A DNA stretch of 64,000 nucleotides from Streptomyces venezuelae (GTDB lineage: Bacteria > Actinomycetota > Actinomycetes > Streptomycetales > Streptomycetaceae). Positions 53,480 through 62,666 of the stretch are shown here, one piece after another; within the stretch, counting starts at the first letter, position 1, and every line of letters begins with the position of its first letter. The DNA lies in NCBI RefSeq assembly GCF_008642315.1, contig NZ_CP029192.1, positions 5,084,001 to 5,148,000 on the forward strand. The letters are read 5' to 3'. Below the pieces are notes generated by a model. The model ran no database searches, was not told where the DNA came from, and saw only the letters and a list, made by a program, of their open reading frames with translations. The position numbers and the translations under genes were made by a program.

Positions 53480-53743
53480 AGGGGCGCGGGGAACTGCGCG
53501 AGCAACCAAGAACAAGCCGCAGCCGCGACTGCTGAGACCCCGGCAGACGCGTCTGCGGCCTTTCTGTGGCTGAGCGCGCAGTTCCCCGCGCCCCCAAGAA
53601 GGCCTCCCTGGGCGGCGGAGCCGCTTCAGGGGCGCGGGGAACTGCGCGAGCAACCAAGAACAAGCCGCAGCCGCACCTGCCGGGTCCTCGGCAGACGCGA
53701 CTGCGGCTTTTCGTGCGCAGAGCGCGCAGTTCCCCGCGCCCCT
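53480..53743. repeat. Two tandem large hairpins built from the Streptomyces intergenic repeat
   Basis: GGGGCGCGGGGAACTGCGCG at 53481 pairs with CGCGCAGTTCCCCGCGCCCC near 53575. The same arrangement recurs at 53629 and about 53723, 148 bp further on. Each arm is followed inward by AGCAACCAAGAACAAGCCGCAG, so each hairpin has a second CCGCAG/CTGCGG stem. They fill the 314-bp gap between the convergent MFS and symporter genes and probably act as bidirectional terminators. No gene is present. Confidence 0.8.
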
Positions 53744-53765
53744 GACGGGGCGCAGCCCCCACCCC

Positions 53766-55325
53766 CTACGGGGCCACCGCGTCGCCCCGCCGCTGCGAAG
53801 GAGTGGGCACAACGGCTCCAGCAGAGCCGTCGTCGTCCGTGTTGATGCGCTCGATCAGCGCATCCCGCTCCGGCGTGTCCTCCGGCTTCACGTAGCCGAT
53901 GACGACGTAGAGGACGAGCGAGACCGCCAGCGGTATCGACACCTGGTACTGGAGCGCGACGCCGCCCTCGATCGCCTTGTCGATCGGGTAGTTGACCAAG
54001 TAGAAGGCGAAGAGACCCGCCGCCCAGCTGGAGAGCGCCGCCGTCGGCCCGGACTTCCGGAACGTGCGCAGCAGGCCCAGCATCATCGGGATCGCGATCG
54101 GCCCCATCAGACCGGCGACCCACTTGATGACGACCGTGATGATGTCCTTGAACGTGGGGGAGTTGACCTGCGTCGCCACCGCCATGGAGAGGCCGAGGAA
54201 GACGACCGTGGTGAGGCGGGCCGCGATCAGGCCCTTGCGCTCGGTCCAGGCCCGCGCCTTCGCGGAGAACGCGGGCGCCACGTCCCGGGTGAAGACCGCG
54301 GCGATCGCGTTGGCGTCGGAGGAGCACATCGCCATGGTGTGCGAGAAGAAGCCGACGATGACCAGGCCCAACAGTCCGTGGGGCAGGAGTTGCTCGGTCA
54401 TCAGGGCGTACGCGTCCGAGCCGTCCGGCTTCTTCGCGTCGACGAGCAGCGGCGACATCCACATCGGGAAGAAGAGGACGACGGGCCAGACCAGCCACAG
54501 AATCGCGGAGAGCTTCGCGGAGCGCGCCGCCTCCTTCGCGTTGGCGGTCGCCATGTAGCGCTGCGCCTGGTTGAGCATGCCGCCGTTGTACTCGAAGAGC
54601 TTGATGAACAGGAACGCGAGCAGGAAGACCGTGCCGTAGGGGCCGACGAGCGGCTTGCCGTGGCCCGCGAGTTCGGGCTCGTCCCAGACGCCGAAGAACC
54701 CGCCGTGCGGCCCGAGCTCGGCGACGACCGCCACGAACATGGCGATGCCCGCGAGGAGCTGGATGATGAACTGGCCGAGCTCGGTGAGCGCGTCGGCCCA
54801 GAGCCCGCCGATGGTGCAGTAGATCGCCGTGATGACGCCGGTGACGAGGATGCCCTGGTTGAGGGAGACGCCGGTGAAGACGGACAACAGGGTGGCGATC
54901 GCCGCCCACTTGGCGCCCACGTCCACGATCTTGAGGAGCATGCCGGACCAGGCGAGCGCCTGCTGGGTCTGCAGGTTGTAGCGGTTCTTCAGGTATTCGA
55001 GCGGCGAGGCCACGTGCAGGCGTGAGCGCAGCCGGTTGATGCGGGGGGCGAAGAGCCGGGCCCCGATGGCTATGCCGAGCGCGATGGGGAAGGACCACGT
55101 GACGAAGGACGTCACGCCGTAGGTGTACGCGATGCCCGCGTATCCGGTGAACATCACCGCGCTGTAGCCCGACATGTGGTGCGAGATGCCGGACAGCCAC
55201 CACGGCATCTTTCCGCCGGCCGTGAAGAAGTCGCTGACGTTGTCGACCCGCTTGTGGGACCACACGCCGATCGCGACCATCACGCCGAAGTAGCCGATGA
55301 GCACCGCCCAGTCGAGACTGTTCAT
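53766..55325 (-). CDS. Sodium:solute symporter family protein
   Basis: 519 residues, about 13 transmembrane helices of the SSS family: LDWAVLIGYFGVMVAIGVWS, the signature FFTAGGKMPWWLSGISHHMSGYSAVMFTGYAG (residues 33-65), and helices through to ISIPLAVSLVLYVVIGYV-like segments near residue 480. It would import a sugar, acid or amino acid with sodium. No catabolic partner adjoins it, so the substrate is unknown. The C-terminal tail is polar (about 35 residues, cytosolic). Confidence 0.88.
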   Translation of the reverse strand: MNSLDWAVLIGYFGVMVAIGVWSHKRVDNVSDFFTAGGKMPWWLSGISHHMSGYSAVMFTGYAGIAYTYGVTSFVTWSFPIALGIAIGARLFAPRINRLRSRLHVASPLEYLKNRYNLQTQQALAWSGMLLKIVDVGAKWAAIATLLSVFTGVSLNQGILVTGVITAIYCTIGGLWADALTELGQFIIQLLAGIAMFVAVVAELGPHGGFFGVWDEPELAGHGKPLVGPYGTVFLLAFLFIKLFEYNGGMLNQAQRYMATANAKEAARSAKLSAILWLVWPVVLFFPMWMSPLLVDAKKPDGSDAYALMTEQLLPHGLLGLVIVGFFSHTMAMCSSDANAIAAVFTRDVAPAFSAKARAWTERKGLIAARLTTVVFLGLSMAVATQVNSPTFKDIITVVIKWVAGLMGPIAIPMMLGLLRTFRKSGPTAALSSWAAGLFAFYLVNYPIDKAIEGGVALQYQVSIPLAVSLVLYVVIGYVKPEDTPERDALIERINTDDDGSAGAVVPTPSQRRGDAVAP

Positions 55326-55511
55326 ATGGCCCTCCAGGGGTCCGCCTGGTGAACGGGCCGGTGGGGACGAGAGCGGCCCAGAAGTGCCCGCTCATCGTGG
55401 GTTCGGGCGGACGTCGGCGACAACCTGTCGCTGCGTCAAGAGCAAGTAAAATCGTTCTGTTTGCTGACCTGTGTTCACGTACTTGAATATGCGGTGCGGG
55501 GGCCCGAACGT

Positions 55512-55551
55512 GCGAAGGCCGTACGGGACTTGTCTCCCGTACGGCCTTCGC
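55512..55551 (-). terminator. Hairpin terminator after the SDR gene
   Basis: A 17-bp perfect stem (GCGAAGGCCGTACGGGA and its complement) with a 6-nt CTTGTC loop, 19 bp past the SDR stop codon. Confidence 0.82.
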
Positions 55552-55569
55552 GCGCCCTCGCCCCCGCGG

Positions 55570-56364
55570 CTACCGCATGATCTCCCCCGCGTTGACCAGC
55601 AACGACTGACCCGTGATCGACCGCGCCCGGTCCGACGCGAGGAACACCGCCGCGTCCGCCACGTCCCCGTCCGTCGCCAGCTCCGGCAGCGCCATGCGCG
55701 CCGCGAGGCGGTCCCGCACCTCGTCCTCCGGTACGCCCTCGGTGTGCGCGGTGAACTGGACGTACGCCTCGACCGGCGGGCCCCACATCCAGCCGGGCAG
55801 CACGGTGTTGACCCGGATCCGGTCCGGGCCGAGCTCGTGCGCCAGCGAGTACATCGCCGAGGTCAGCGCTCCCTTCGACGCCCCGTACGCCGCCTGGCGC
55901 ACCTGGGAGGGCGCCGCGATCGCCGACTGCGTGCCGATGAACACCACCGAACCGCCGGACCGCTCCCTGAGCGACGGCAGGCAGGCGCGCGTCATGCGCA
56001 GGGTGCCGAGCAGGTTGACGTTGATGACCTGCTGCCAGGTGGCGAAGTCCGCGTCCTCCAGGCCTCCGAAGTAGCTGTCCCAGGCGGCGACATGGACGAC
56101 GGCGTCGATCCCGCCGAAGCGTTCCACGGCCAGTTCCACGAGCGCCTCGCACTGGCCCTCGTCGGTGATGTCGGTGGACTTGTAGGCGGCGCGGGCGCCG
56201 TCGGGGTCGATCTCGGCGGCCGTCTTCGCGAGGTTCGCCTCCGTGCGCGCCCCGAGCACGACGTGGCCGCCGTCGCGCACCACGGCCGCGGCGACCTGAT
56301 GGCCGAGCCCGGCACCGACGCCCGAGACGACGACGGTCTTTCCCTCGAGGAGCGACGACTGCAT
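55570..56364 (-). CDS. SDR family oxidoreductase (2)
   Basis: 264 residues: cofactor motif SGVGAGLGHQVA (residues 14-25), catalytic Ser region FIGTQSAIAAP and the YGASK motif near residue 160, with RIRVNTVLPGWMWGP after it. Asn of NNAG is replaced (VVHVAAWDSYFGG). It would oxidise or reduce a hydroxyl/keto group with NAD(P). A perfect operator lies 28 bp upstream, shared with a divergent gene of unknown function. This ties the locus to the main regulon 24 kb away. Confidence 0.87.
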   Translation of the reverse strand: MQSSLLEGKTVVVSGVGAGLGHQVAAAVVRDGGHVVLGARTEANLAKTAAEIDPDGARAAYKSTDITDEGQCEALVELAVERFGGIDAVVHVAAWDSYFGGLEDADFATWQQVINVNLLGTLRMTRACLPSLRERSGGSVVFIGTQSAIAAPSQVRQAAYGASKGALTSAMYSLAHELGPDRIRVNTVLPGWMWGPPVEAYVQFTAHTEGVPEDEVRDRLAARMALPELATDGDVADAAVFLASDRARSITGQSLLVNAGEIMR

Positions 56365-56392
56365 GGGGCGCCTCCCGGCTCTGGCAGTTTTG

Positions 56393-56407
56393 CTGACGGG
56401 GCGTCAG
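56393..56407. promoter_or_regulatory. Outlying operator, TGACG-GGG-CGTCA (perfect)
   Basis: CTGACGGGGCGTCAG between the divergent SDR gene (28 bp) and the uncharacterised gene at 56445 (37 bp). It is identical to the sites at 859 and 32079. Confidence 0.8.
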
Positions 56408-56444
56408 AGTATGGGCGTGCATCGGAGGAAGGAAGGGGAGAGAC

Positions 56445-57356
56445 GTGAGTGATGACCCCAGCGCCGGCGCCGGTGAGGGCGCCCGTGGAGACGTCCGTCA
56501 GGACACCCGTGCGGACACCCGGCAGGACACCCGGAGTGACGTCTATGCCGAGCTGGCCGCCGTCGGCCCCTACGGCGTCCACCCCGGCCACGCCCTGATC
56601 ACCATGGTCGAGCCGCACCCTGGGCACGAGTTCGCGTACAACCGCTGGTACGAGGACGACCACTACTACGCGGGCGCGATGGCCATGCCCTGGATGTACG
56701 CGGGGCGCCGCTGGGTGGCCACGCGCGACCTCCAGCTCTTGCGCTACCCGGACAAGTCCGCGATCGCCGAGCCGGTCACCGCCGGGTGCTACCTCTCCAC
56801 GTACTGGGTGACGGAAGGGCGCTACGACGAGCACATGAAGTGGACCGTCGGCATCAACAAGCGCCTCAACCGCGACGGCCGCGTCCACCAGGCCCGCACC
56901 CACGTCTTCACCGCCTTCCAGGACCACGAGGCGACCGTCTACCGCGACGGCGCCGCGGGCCCCCGCGACTTCCACGCCCTCGACCACCCGTACAAGGGCC
57001 TGGTCCTGGAGGTCGTCGACGCCGAGGGGCCGCGACAGCGCGACGAACTCCTGGAGTGGCTGCGGGCCCGCCATCTGCCGCGGGCGCTCGCGGGATCGCC
57101 CGCCGCCATGGTCACGCTGTTCCGGCCGACGCCGCTGCCGGGGGACCGGATGACGTATGTGAAACAGGTCGAGGGCGTGGACACCCGGCTGACGCTGCTG
57201 TGGTTCCTCCAGGAGGACCCGCGGGACTGCTGGGAGGCGTACTTCACCGGGCGTGACGAGGCGGTCGCGGAGTCGGGGCTCGGGCGGGTGGAGCTGGTCG
57301 CGCCGTTCATCCCCACCGTGCCGGGGACGGATCTGTACGTCGACGCCCTCAGGTGA
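56445..57356 (+). CDS. Uncharacterised protein, regulon-linked
   Basis: 303 residues from GTG (GGGGAGAG upstream). A 30-residue Asp/Arg/Thr-rich extension with RQDTRADTRQDTRSD precedes a conserved body. The body contains GHALITMVEPHPGHEFAYNRWYEDDHYYAGAMAMPWMYAGRRWVA and, further on, VTAGCYLSTYWVTEGRYDEHMKW and TRLTLLWFLQEDPRDCWEAYF. The pattern VEP...FNRWYEDDH recalls dimeric alpha-beta-barrel (EthD-like) proteins, in two copies, but I cannot assign a family with certainty. The shared operator suggests a role in the same pathway as the SDR. Confidence 0.75.
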   Translation: MSDDPSAGAGEGARGDVRQDTRADTRQDTRSDVYAELAAVGPYGVHPGHALITMVEPHPGHEFAYNRWYEDDHYYAGAMAMPWMYAGRRWVATRDLQLLRYPDKSAIAEPVTAGCYLSTYWVTEGRYDEHMKWTVGINKRLNRDGRVHQARTHVFTAFQDHEATVYRDGAAGPRDFHALDHPYKGLVLEVVDAEGPRQRDELLEWLRARHLPRALAGSPAAMVTLFRPTPLPGDRMTYVKQVEGVDTRLTLLWFLQEDPRDCWEAYFTGRDEAVAESGLGRVELVAPFIPTVPGTDLYVDALR

Positions 57357-57365
57357 CGCCGGGCG

Positions 57366-57385
57366 CGGCCGAGCCCCCTCGGCCG
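57366..57385 (+). terminator. Short hairpin terminator
   Basis: 8-bp stem CGGCCGAG/CTCGGCCG with a CCCC loop, 9 bp past the stop of the uncharacterised gene. Confidence 0.6.
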
Positions 57386-57475
57386 GGACGGCGGGCCAGT
57401 CGAGAGGGCTCATGAAGATGGTGCCTATGCGGTTGTTCTGCTGCGATGGTGCTTCTGCTGGTGTGTGCTGCGTTC

Positions 57476-57685
57476 TCACGCGAGGTCGGCAGCCCCCCTG
57501 CCCACCTCGCTGACGAACGCGTTCCACGACTCGGCGGGGAAGGCGAGGACCGGGCCCTCCACGACCTTCGAGTCGCGCACGGAAATCCCGTGTCGCACCG
57601 GTGATTTGACCTCGACACACGCGCCGTTTCCGGTCGAATAGGAAGACTTGACCCACGTGTGCGCAGTACCCTGCTGAATCGCCAT
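57476..57685 (-). CDS. DUF397 protein (single core)
   Basis: 69 residues starting MAIQQGTAHTWVKSSYSTGNGACVEV, followed by GISVRDSKVVEGPVLAFPAESWNAFVSEV. This is the standard DUF397 layout with one core, unlike the duplicated one at 9695. It follows the XRE gene with 212 bp between. An upstream in-frame ATG at 57853 exists, but the extra part has no ribosome-binding site. It is presumably the small partner of the XRE protein. Confidence 0.82.
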   Translation of the reverse strand: MAIQQGTAHTWVKSSYSTGNGACVEVKSPVRHGISVRDSKVVEGPVLAFPAESWNAFVSEVGRGAADLA

Positions 57686-57897
57686 GTCCGCTCCGGTCTG
57701 TCCAGTCGTTGAGTTGCTGTCGCCGCATCCCTGCGGTGTGCGCCAACGGTGCTGCTCGATGGCGTGAATGACGCTACTCGCCAACATCGTGGCGTGAAGG
57801 GATCGTTCACTCGACCGGATGGCATATTCCAGTGGGGGCTTACGCGGCGACATGACGAGGGTGTACCGTGCCGCCGCTTTCGCTCGGGAGCCACCGC

Positions 57898-58755
57898 TCA
57901 GCGGGCGTAGTCCTTCGCGATGTCCGCGATCAGCTGCCTCGACTGCTCGACGTTCAGCGCCTGCGCCCGCAGGTGTTCGTACATGACGCTGTACTGCTGC
58001 ACGTCGTTCGCCTTCTCCAGGTACAGGTCGCTGGTGACGCCCTCGATGTAGACCACGCTGGAATCGGCCGCATCGGGGAACTCCAGGATCGCGTACTGCC
58101 CGTTGAGGCCCGGGTGCGCGCCCATCTCGAAGGGGATCACCTGGACCGTCACGTGCGGCAGCTGGGACTGCTCGACGAGGTGCTCCAGCTGGTCGCGCAT
58201 CAGATGCCGGGAGCCGACGACGCGGCGCAGCGCGGACTCGTCCAGGACGGTCCACAGGCGCAGCGGCATGTCGGGCGCCGAGATGCGGTCCTGCCGGCGC
58301 ATGCGCACCTGGACGCGCTTCTCGATGTCCGTCGGCGTGGTCTCCGGGAGCGCGCCGGTGATCAGCGCCTCCGCGTACGCCCGGGTCTGCAGGAGACCGG
58401 GGACGACCTGCGGGTCGTACACGCGCAGGGACGCGGCGTCCGTCTCCAGGCCGATGTACACGCTGTACGGGATATCGCCGAAGGAGTGCCACCAGCCCTG
58501 CTGGCGCGAGTCCTTGGCCATCTGCATGAGCGAGTCGACGACGCGGTGGTCCTCGACCTCGTAGACGCCGCACAGGTCGCGGACGTCGCGCTGGCTGATC
58601 GAACGGCGCCCGTTCTCCAGGCGGCTGATCTTCGACTGCGAAACGAGCAGTCGCTCGGCGACCTCCTCGGCCGTCATGCCCTTGAGCTCACGGAGCCTGC
58701 GGAGCTCCTGGCCCAACCGGCGCCGCCTGACGGTGGGATTGACACTGGACGCCAC
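57898..58755 (-). CDS. XRE-family regulator with DUF5753 domain (2)
   Basis: 285 residues from GTG, with GGAGGTG eight bases upstream. The helix-turn-helix is LGQELRRLRELKGMTAEEVAERLLVSQSKISRLENGRR. The DUF5753 domain has VYDPQVVPGLLQTRAYAEALI, LWTVLDESALRRVVGSRHLMRDQLEHL and VQVIPFEMGAHPGLNGQYAILEF. It is a regulator working with the DUF397 protein encoded after it. An earlier ATG gives eight extra residues. The target genes are unknown. Confidence 0.87.
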   Translation of the reverse strand: MASSVNPTVRRRRLGQELRRLRELKGMTAEEVAERLLVSQSKISRLENGRRSISQRDVRDLCGVYEVEDHRVVDSLMQMAKDSRQQGWWHSFGDIPYSVYIGLETDAASLRVYDPQVVPGLLQTRAYAEALITGALPETTPTDIEKRVQVRMRRQDRISAPDMPLRLWTVLDESALRRVVGSRHLMRDQLEHLVEQSQLPHVTVQVIPFEMGAHPGLNGQYAILEFPDAADSSVVYIEGVTSDLYLEKANDVQQYSVMYEHLRAQALNVEQSRQLIADIAKDYAR

Positions 58756-59043
58756 GGGACGTGCACCTCCGGCTTGCATTCCTCTACTTTGCGTATCTAC
58801 TGCTCAGCAGAGTGCCACCAACGTGGTCGGCACCGCTGGGAAACAGCGGATGTGCGATCGTGAGGCGGCCGCGCGGGGCGGTGGAACCGGGTGTCGTCGT
58901 CCGGACGGTCCGGTCCCACGCCCCACGCGGCCCAGCGGCTCCCGAACCGGGTCTGGGGACTGCGGCGCGGCGCTGGTGCGGTGGTGCTGAGCGGTCGCGC
59001 GACGGTGGTGCGCGGTCGCGCGGTGATGGTGCGCGTTGACGAG

Positions 59044-59076
59044 CTGGTGCTGGTGCTGGTGCTGGTGCTGGTGCTG
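59044..59076. repeat. Hexanucleotide microsatellite CTGGTG x5.5
   Basis: Five and a half perfect copies of CTGGTG, in the 351-bp stretch between the XRE gene (2) and the end of the GPP34 gene. I see no gene in that stretch (58756-59106); its open frames are low-complexity. The repeat may vary in length between strains. Confidence 0.75.
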
Positions 59077-59106
59077 AGCCGTGCCCGGTGCGAGCGGTGT
59101 GCGTGC

Positions 59107-59871
59107 TCAGTGGGCGACGGCGCGTGCCATCGATCCTCGGCGTGGCTGCATCGGCACCCCTCCGGGGTCCGCTGTCGCCCTCGCCGGCTGCCTGCCACCG
59201 CCCGGTCCTGTGGGACCCGCGGGTGCGGCGCTGCGTCGCGGCTGGGCCGCCACGCCGTTCTGGACGTCCATCACGGCGTGCGCCACGAGGCCGCCCATGG
59301 GGTCGTGCCTGATCAGGTCCCGGAGCCGGGAGCGCGATGAACGCCCCTCGTTCCCGGGGTACAGATGCTTGCCGAGACCGACCGCGTGGGCCAGGGCGGC
59401 GAGCGCGGCGGTCCGCGGATCCGGCGGTACACCGGTGCGGATCGCCGAATCGAGCCGGGACCTGATCTCCCGGCTGATGGCCGTGTCCGTCGCTTGGTAG
59501 CGAGTCGTCGGCAGCACCCCGCACATCTGGCCCGCCACGGCATGAACCATGCCGCACCGCTCCAGGTGCGAGAGGTACGTCTGGCGGAGCCCCAGTCGGG
59601 GCCCGCCGATCCAGTGGACCGCCCGGACCGGACTGCCGCGCCTGCGCAGCAGTTCCAGTGCGGAGTCCAGAGTCGGATCTCCGGTCGGCCGTGGCATCAC
59701 CACGGCGATACGATCCCCGTCTGGGGCTATCCGTCCGGCCAGCGCCAGCTCCACTAGCTGTGCTCCGGCCAGACCGAGGTCGAGCGACTGCGGCTGCGCT
59801 GTGGTACCCGTGGCCGGGTCCAAAGCGAGCAGCAGAAGCTCCTCCGGAATTGTTCTGCGGCTCCTGCCCAT
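59107..59871 (-). CDS. GPP34 (GOLPH3-like) family protein
   Basis: 254 residues; the N-terminal EELLLLALDPATGTTAQPQSLDLGLAGAQLVELALAGRI is the GPP34 signature, followed by LRQTYLSHLERCGMVHA and a C-terminal helical part HAVGLGKHLYPGNEG. Eukaryotic GOLPH3 binds phosphoinositides; bacterial members are common in Streptomyces and of unclear function, probably peripheral membrane. The last 40 residues are Pro/Gly/Ala-rich. It is divergent from the carboxypeptidase gene across 241 bp. Confidence 0.85.
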   Translation of the reverse strand: MGRSRRTIPEELLLLALDPATGTTAQPQSLDLGLAGAQLVELALAGRIAPDGDRIAVVMPRPTGDPTLDSALELLRRRGSPVRAVHWIGGPRLGLRQTYLSHLERCGMVHAVAGQMCGVLPTTRYQATDTAISREIRSRLDSAIRTGVPPDPRTAALAALAHAVGLGKHLYPGNEGRSSRSRLRDLIRHDPMGGLVAHAVMDVQNGVAAQPRRSAAPAGPTGPGGGRQPARATADPGGVPMQPRRGSMARAVAH

Positions 59872-60112
59872 CCATGCCTCCCCGCGTGGATGAATGACAG
59901 GGTGACCCCTCTCACATTGGTCTGTCGAGAGCGCGTGGTCGGGTTGTACGGGAACCAGTAGGTATGTCGTTCTCGTCTACCACGGGGGTTAAGCCCTCAC
60001 ACAGGACACTGGTACACGGTTCGGACAGCGGTTGTCCGGCCGGATTTGGCGCACGGTCAGCACACGGCAAGCATCAGTATCGGCAAACGGCATGGCGTAC
60101 GAGGAGGCATCG

Positions 60113-62662
60113 GTGGCGGGCGAGACCCCCGACAGATCGAAGCAGCGGAAGTCGTCGGGGAACCCGACCCCGGAGGAGACCTCCGGGCCGGCGCCGGAGG
60201 AACGCGACCCGCGTCTCGCGATCACGCGCGAGACGCCGCAGGTGCGGGAGGAGGTCCCGGAGGACCGGGCGACCGCCGTCTTCTCGACGAAGGACGTCGC
60301 CGAGGCGGCGGACGGTTCCGACGGTTCCGACGGGCCCGACGAGGCGGATTCCGGCGCGGAGGACGCTCCCGAGGAGGACGCCCCCAAGGGCGAGGCCAAC
60401 GGGGACGCGCGGCTGCGGAACGCGGTGGCGGCGTGGGTCGCGACGTCCGACGAGGACGCGGAGCCGACGGCTGCCTCCGATGACTCCGATCCGAAGTCGG
60501 ACACGACGGTCGAGCCCGAAGGGTCGGACAGGACCGAAGAGTCGGACAGGGGCGAAACCTTCGGGGCTGCCGATGCCGGACCCGAGGCTTCCGCGAAGCG
60601 CGAGCCGGAGCCGGAGCCGAGCCAGGAGGCGAAGCCCGAGCCGACCTCCGAGGCGAAGCCCGAGCCGAAGGCCGCGCCCGAGGCAGGGGCTGGAGCCAAG
60701 CCTGAGGCCAAGGCTGGAGCCGCGCCCGAGGCCGAGCCGAAGGCTGAGGGCAAGCCCGAGCCGAAGGCTGAAGGCGAGCCCAAGCCCAAGACTGAAGGCA
60801 AGCCCGTGGCCGGACCCGGGGCGAAGGTCGGGGCGAAGGCCGAGTCCGGGGCCGGGCCCGAGTCCGTCTCGTGGCCCGACGCCGCGTCGAAGGCCGACGC
60901 CGAGCCCGAGTCCGACCCCGCCCCCGAACTCGATGCCGCCGCCGAGGACGACCCGGCCGAGGCCGACGCCGCCGACGCCAAGTCCACCGGCGTCGACCAG
61001 GCCACCGCCGTCTTCAAGGCGCCGAAGGTCCCGGAGGCCAAGGGCAAGGCCGTCGACCAGCCCACCACCATGCTCAAGCTGGGCGAAGGCGCAAAGGGAA
61101 CTGCAAAGAAGGAAACCGCGAAGCCCGAGGCCGACGCCGAGCGGACGAGCAAGTTCGTCGCGCTGAAGCCGCTCGACGAGCCGAAGGCGAAGCCCGCGCC
61201 GAAGGCGGGACCGGTGCCGGCGCCGAAGGCCGTACCCGGGGCGGAGCCCAAGAGCCCCGCGCCCAAGAGCCCCCAGGCCGCCCAGGCCAAGGCTTCCCCC
61301 ACGGCCCCCGCAGGCCCCGCCGTCCCGCCGCCGGTCGAGCGCACCACGCAGCAGCCGCTGCCGCCGAAGCCGCCGATCGACCTGCTCGCCGAGCTGACCA
61401 ATACCCCGCCGCCGCCCGAGACCCCGGTCCGCACGGCCGTGCGCCGGGTCAAGATCTGGACGCCGCTGGTCCTGCTCCTGCTGGTCGTCTTTGCAGTCGT
61501 GCAGGTCGTGCGGCCGCTCCCGACGCCCACTCTGCAGCTCACCGCGCAGGAGACCTCGAAGTTCGAGGGCGGCAAGCCGGACGTGCCGTGGCCGGCCGAC
61601 GGCCAGGCCGCGATGGACGTCAACGGCATCGGCACGTTCGGTACATCGGGCGAGCAGAAGCCCGTGCCGATCGCGAGCATCGCCAAGGTCATGACGGTCT
61701 ACCTGATCCTGCGGGACCACCCGCTGAAGAAGGGCGACGACGGCCCGAAGATCCCCGTCGACGCCGCGGCCCAGAAGCACTACGAGACCGGCAAGCCGGC
61801 CAACGAGTCGGTCGTCAAGGTCACCGAGGGCCAGAAGATCACCGAGTACGAGGCGCTGCAGGCGGTCATGCTCCCGTCGGCGAACAACATCGCCAAGCTG
61901 CTCGCCCGCTGGGACACCAAGAGCGGCTCCGAGGACGCGTTCGTCGAGAAGATGAACAAGACCGCCAAGGAGCTGGGGATGAAGAACACCCACTACACGG
62001 ACCCCAGCGGCCTGGACAAGACGACCGTGTCGACCGCCGAGGACCTGGTGAAGCTGGGCCGCGCGGCCATGGAGAACCCCGTCTTCAACGAGATCTCCCG
62101 CCAGCCGAGCTACACGGACCTCAACAACGAGAAGCAGACGAACTTCTTCAAGCTCGTCCCGACCGTGGCCATCGGCATCAAGACCGGCACCACCACCGCG
62201 GCAGGCGGCAACATCCTCTTCGCCGCGGAGAAGAAGGTCGGCGGCGAGACGCAGACGATCATCGGTGCCGCCCTCGGCCAGTACGGCAGCAACGGCGTCG
62301 CCAACATCGACAAGGTCACCGACGTCACCAAGAACCTGATCGCGGCCGGTCAGGACGCGCTGAAGGCCAAGACGATCGTGAAGAAGGGCGACGTCGTCGG
62401 ACAGGTGGACGACGGGCTCGGAGGTACGACTCCGGTCGTCGCCACCAAGGACGTCTCGGCCGTCGGCTGGTCGGGCCTGACCGTCAAGCTGGAGCTCGAC
62501 GACATCAAGGGCAAAACCATCCCGAACACCGCCAAGGCGGGCACCGAGGTCGGTGTGCTGCACGTCGGCGACGGCAAGGGTGATGCCGTCGAGGTGCCGG
62601 TGGCACTGCAGAAGGACCTCGCGGAACCGGGCTTCGGCGCGAAGCTGACCCGGATCGGCTGA
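60113..62662 (+). CDS. D-alanyl-D-alanine carboxypeptidase with long acidic/Pro-Lys N-terminal region
   Basis: 849 residues. The GTG is chosen because GAGGAGG lies five bases upstream. The first 450 residues are cytosolic and low-complexity (Glu/Pro/Lys/Ala) with scattered TAVF-like motifs: RATAVFSTKD, QATAVFKAPK, QPTTMLKLG. A single membrane helix WTPLVLLLLVVFAVVQVV follows. The C-terminal peptidase S11 domain lies outside the membrane and carries ASIAKVM (SxxK serine), PSANN (SxN) and GIKTGTT (KTG). It trims peptidoglycan stem peptides. The TxxF motifs may be kinase or FHA targets (inference). Confidence 0.9.
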   Translation: MAGETPDRSKQRKSSGNPTPEETSGPAPEERDPRLAITRETPQVREEVPEDRATAVFSTKDVAEAADGSDGSDGPDEADSGAEDAPEEDAPKGEANGDARLRNAVAAWVATSDEDAEPTAASDDSDPKSDTTVEPEGSDRTEESDRGETFGAADAGPEASAKREPEPEPSQEAKPEPTSEAKPEPKAAPEAGAGAKPEAKAGAAPEAEPKAEGKPEPKAEGEPKPKTEGKPVAGPGAKVGAKAESGAGPESVSWPDAASKADAEPESDPAPELDAAAEDDPAEADAADAKSTGVDQATAVFKAPKVPEAKGKAVDQPTTMLKLGEGAKGTAKKETAKPEADAERTSKFVALKPLDEPKAKPAPKAGPVPAPKAVPGAEPKSPAPKSPQAAQAKASPTAPAGPAVPPPVERTTQQPLPPKPPIDLLAELTNTPPPPETPVRTAVRRVKIWTPLVLLLLVVFAVVQVVRPLPTPTLQLTAQETSKFEGGKPDVPWPADGQAAMDVNGIGTFGTSGEQKPVPIASIAKVMTVYLILRDHPLKKGDDGPKIPVDAAAQKHYETGKPANESVVKVTEGQKITEYEALQAVMLPSANNIAKLLARWDTKSGSEDAFVEKMNKTAKELGMKNTHYTDPSGLDKTTVSTAEDLVKLGRAAMENPVFNEISRQPSYTDLNNEKQTNFFKLVPTVAIGIKTGTTTAAGGNILFAAEKKVGGETQTIIGAALGQYGSNGVANIDKVTDVTKNLIAAGQDALKAKTIVKKGDVVGQVDDGLGGTTPVVATKDVSAVGWSGLTVKLELDDIKGKTIPNTAKAGTEVGVLHVGDGKGDAVEVPVALQKDLAEPGFGAKLTRIG

Positions 62663-62666
62663 GCCC

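Noticed and set aside
57686..57853. N-terminal extension of the DUF397 protein from an ATG at 57853
   Set aside because: There is no ribosome-binding site before that ATG, and the extra 56 residues do not match the compact DUF397 family.
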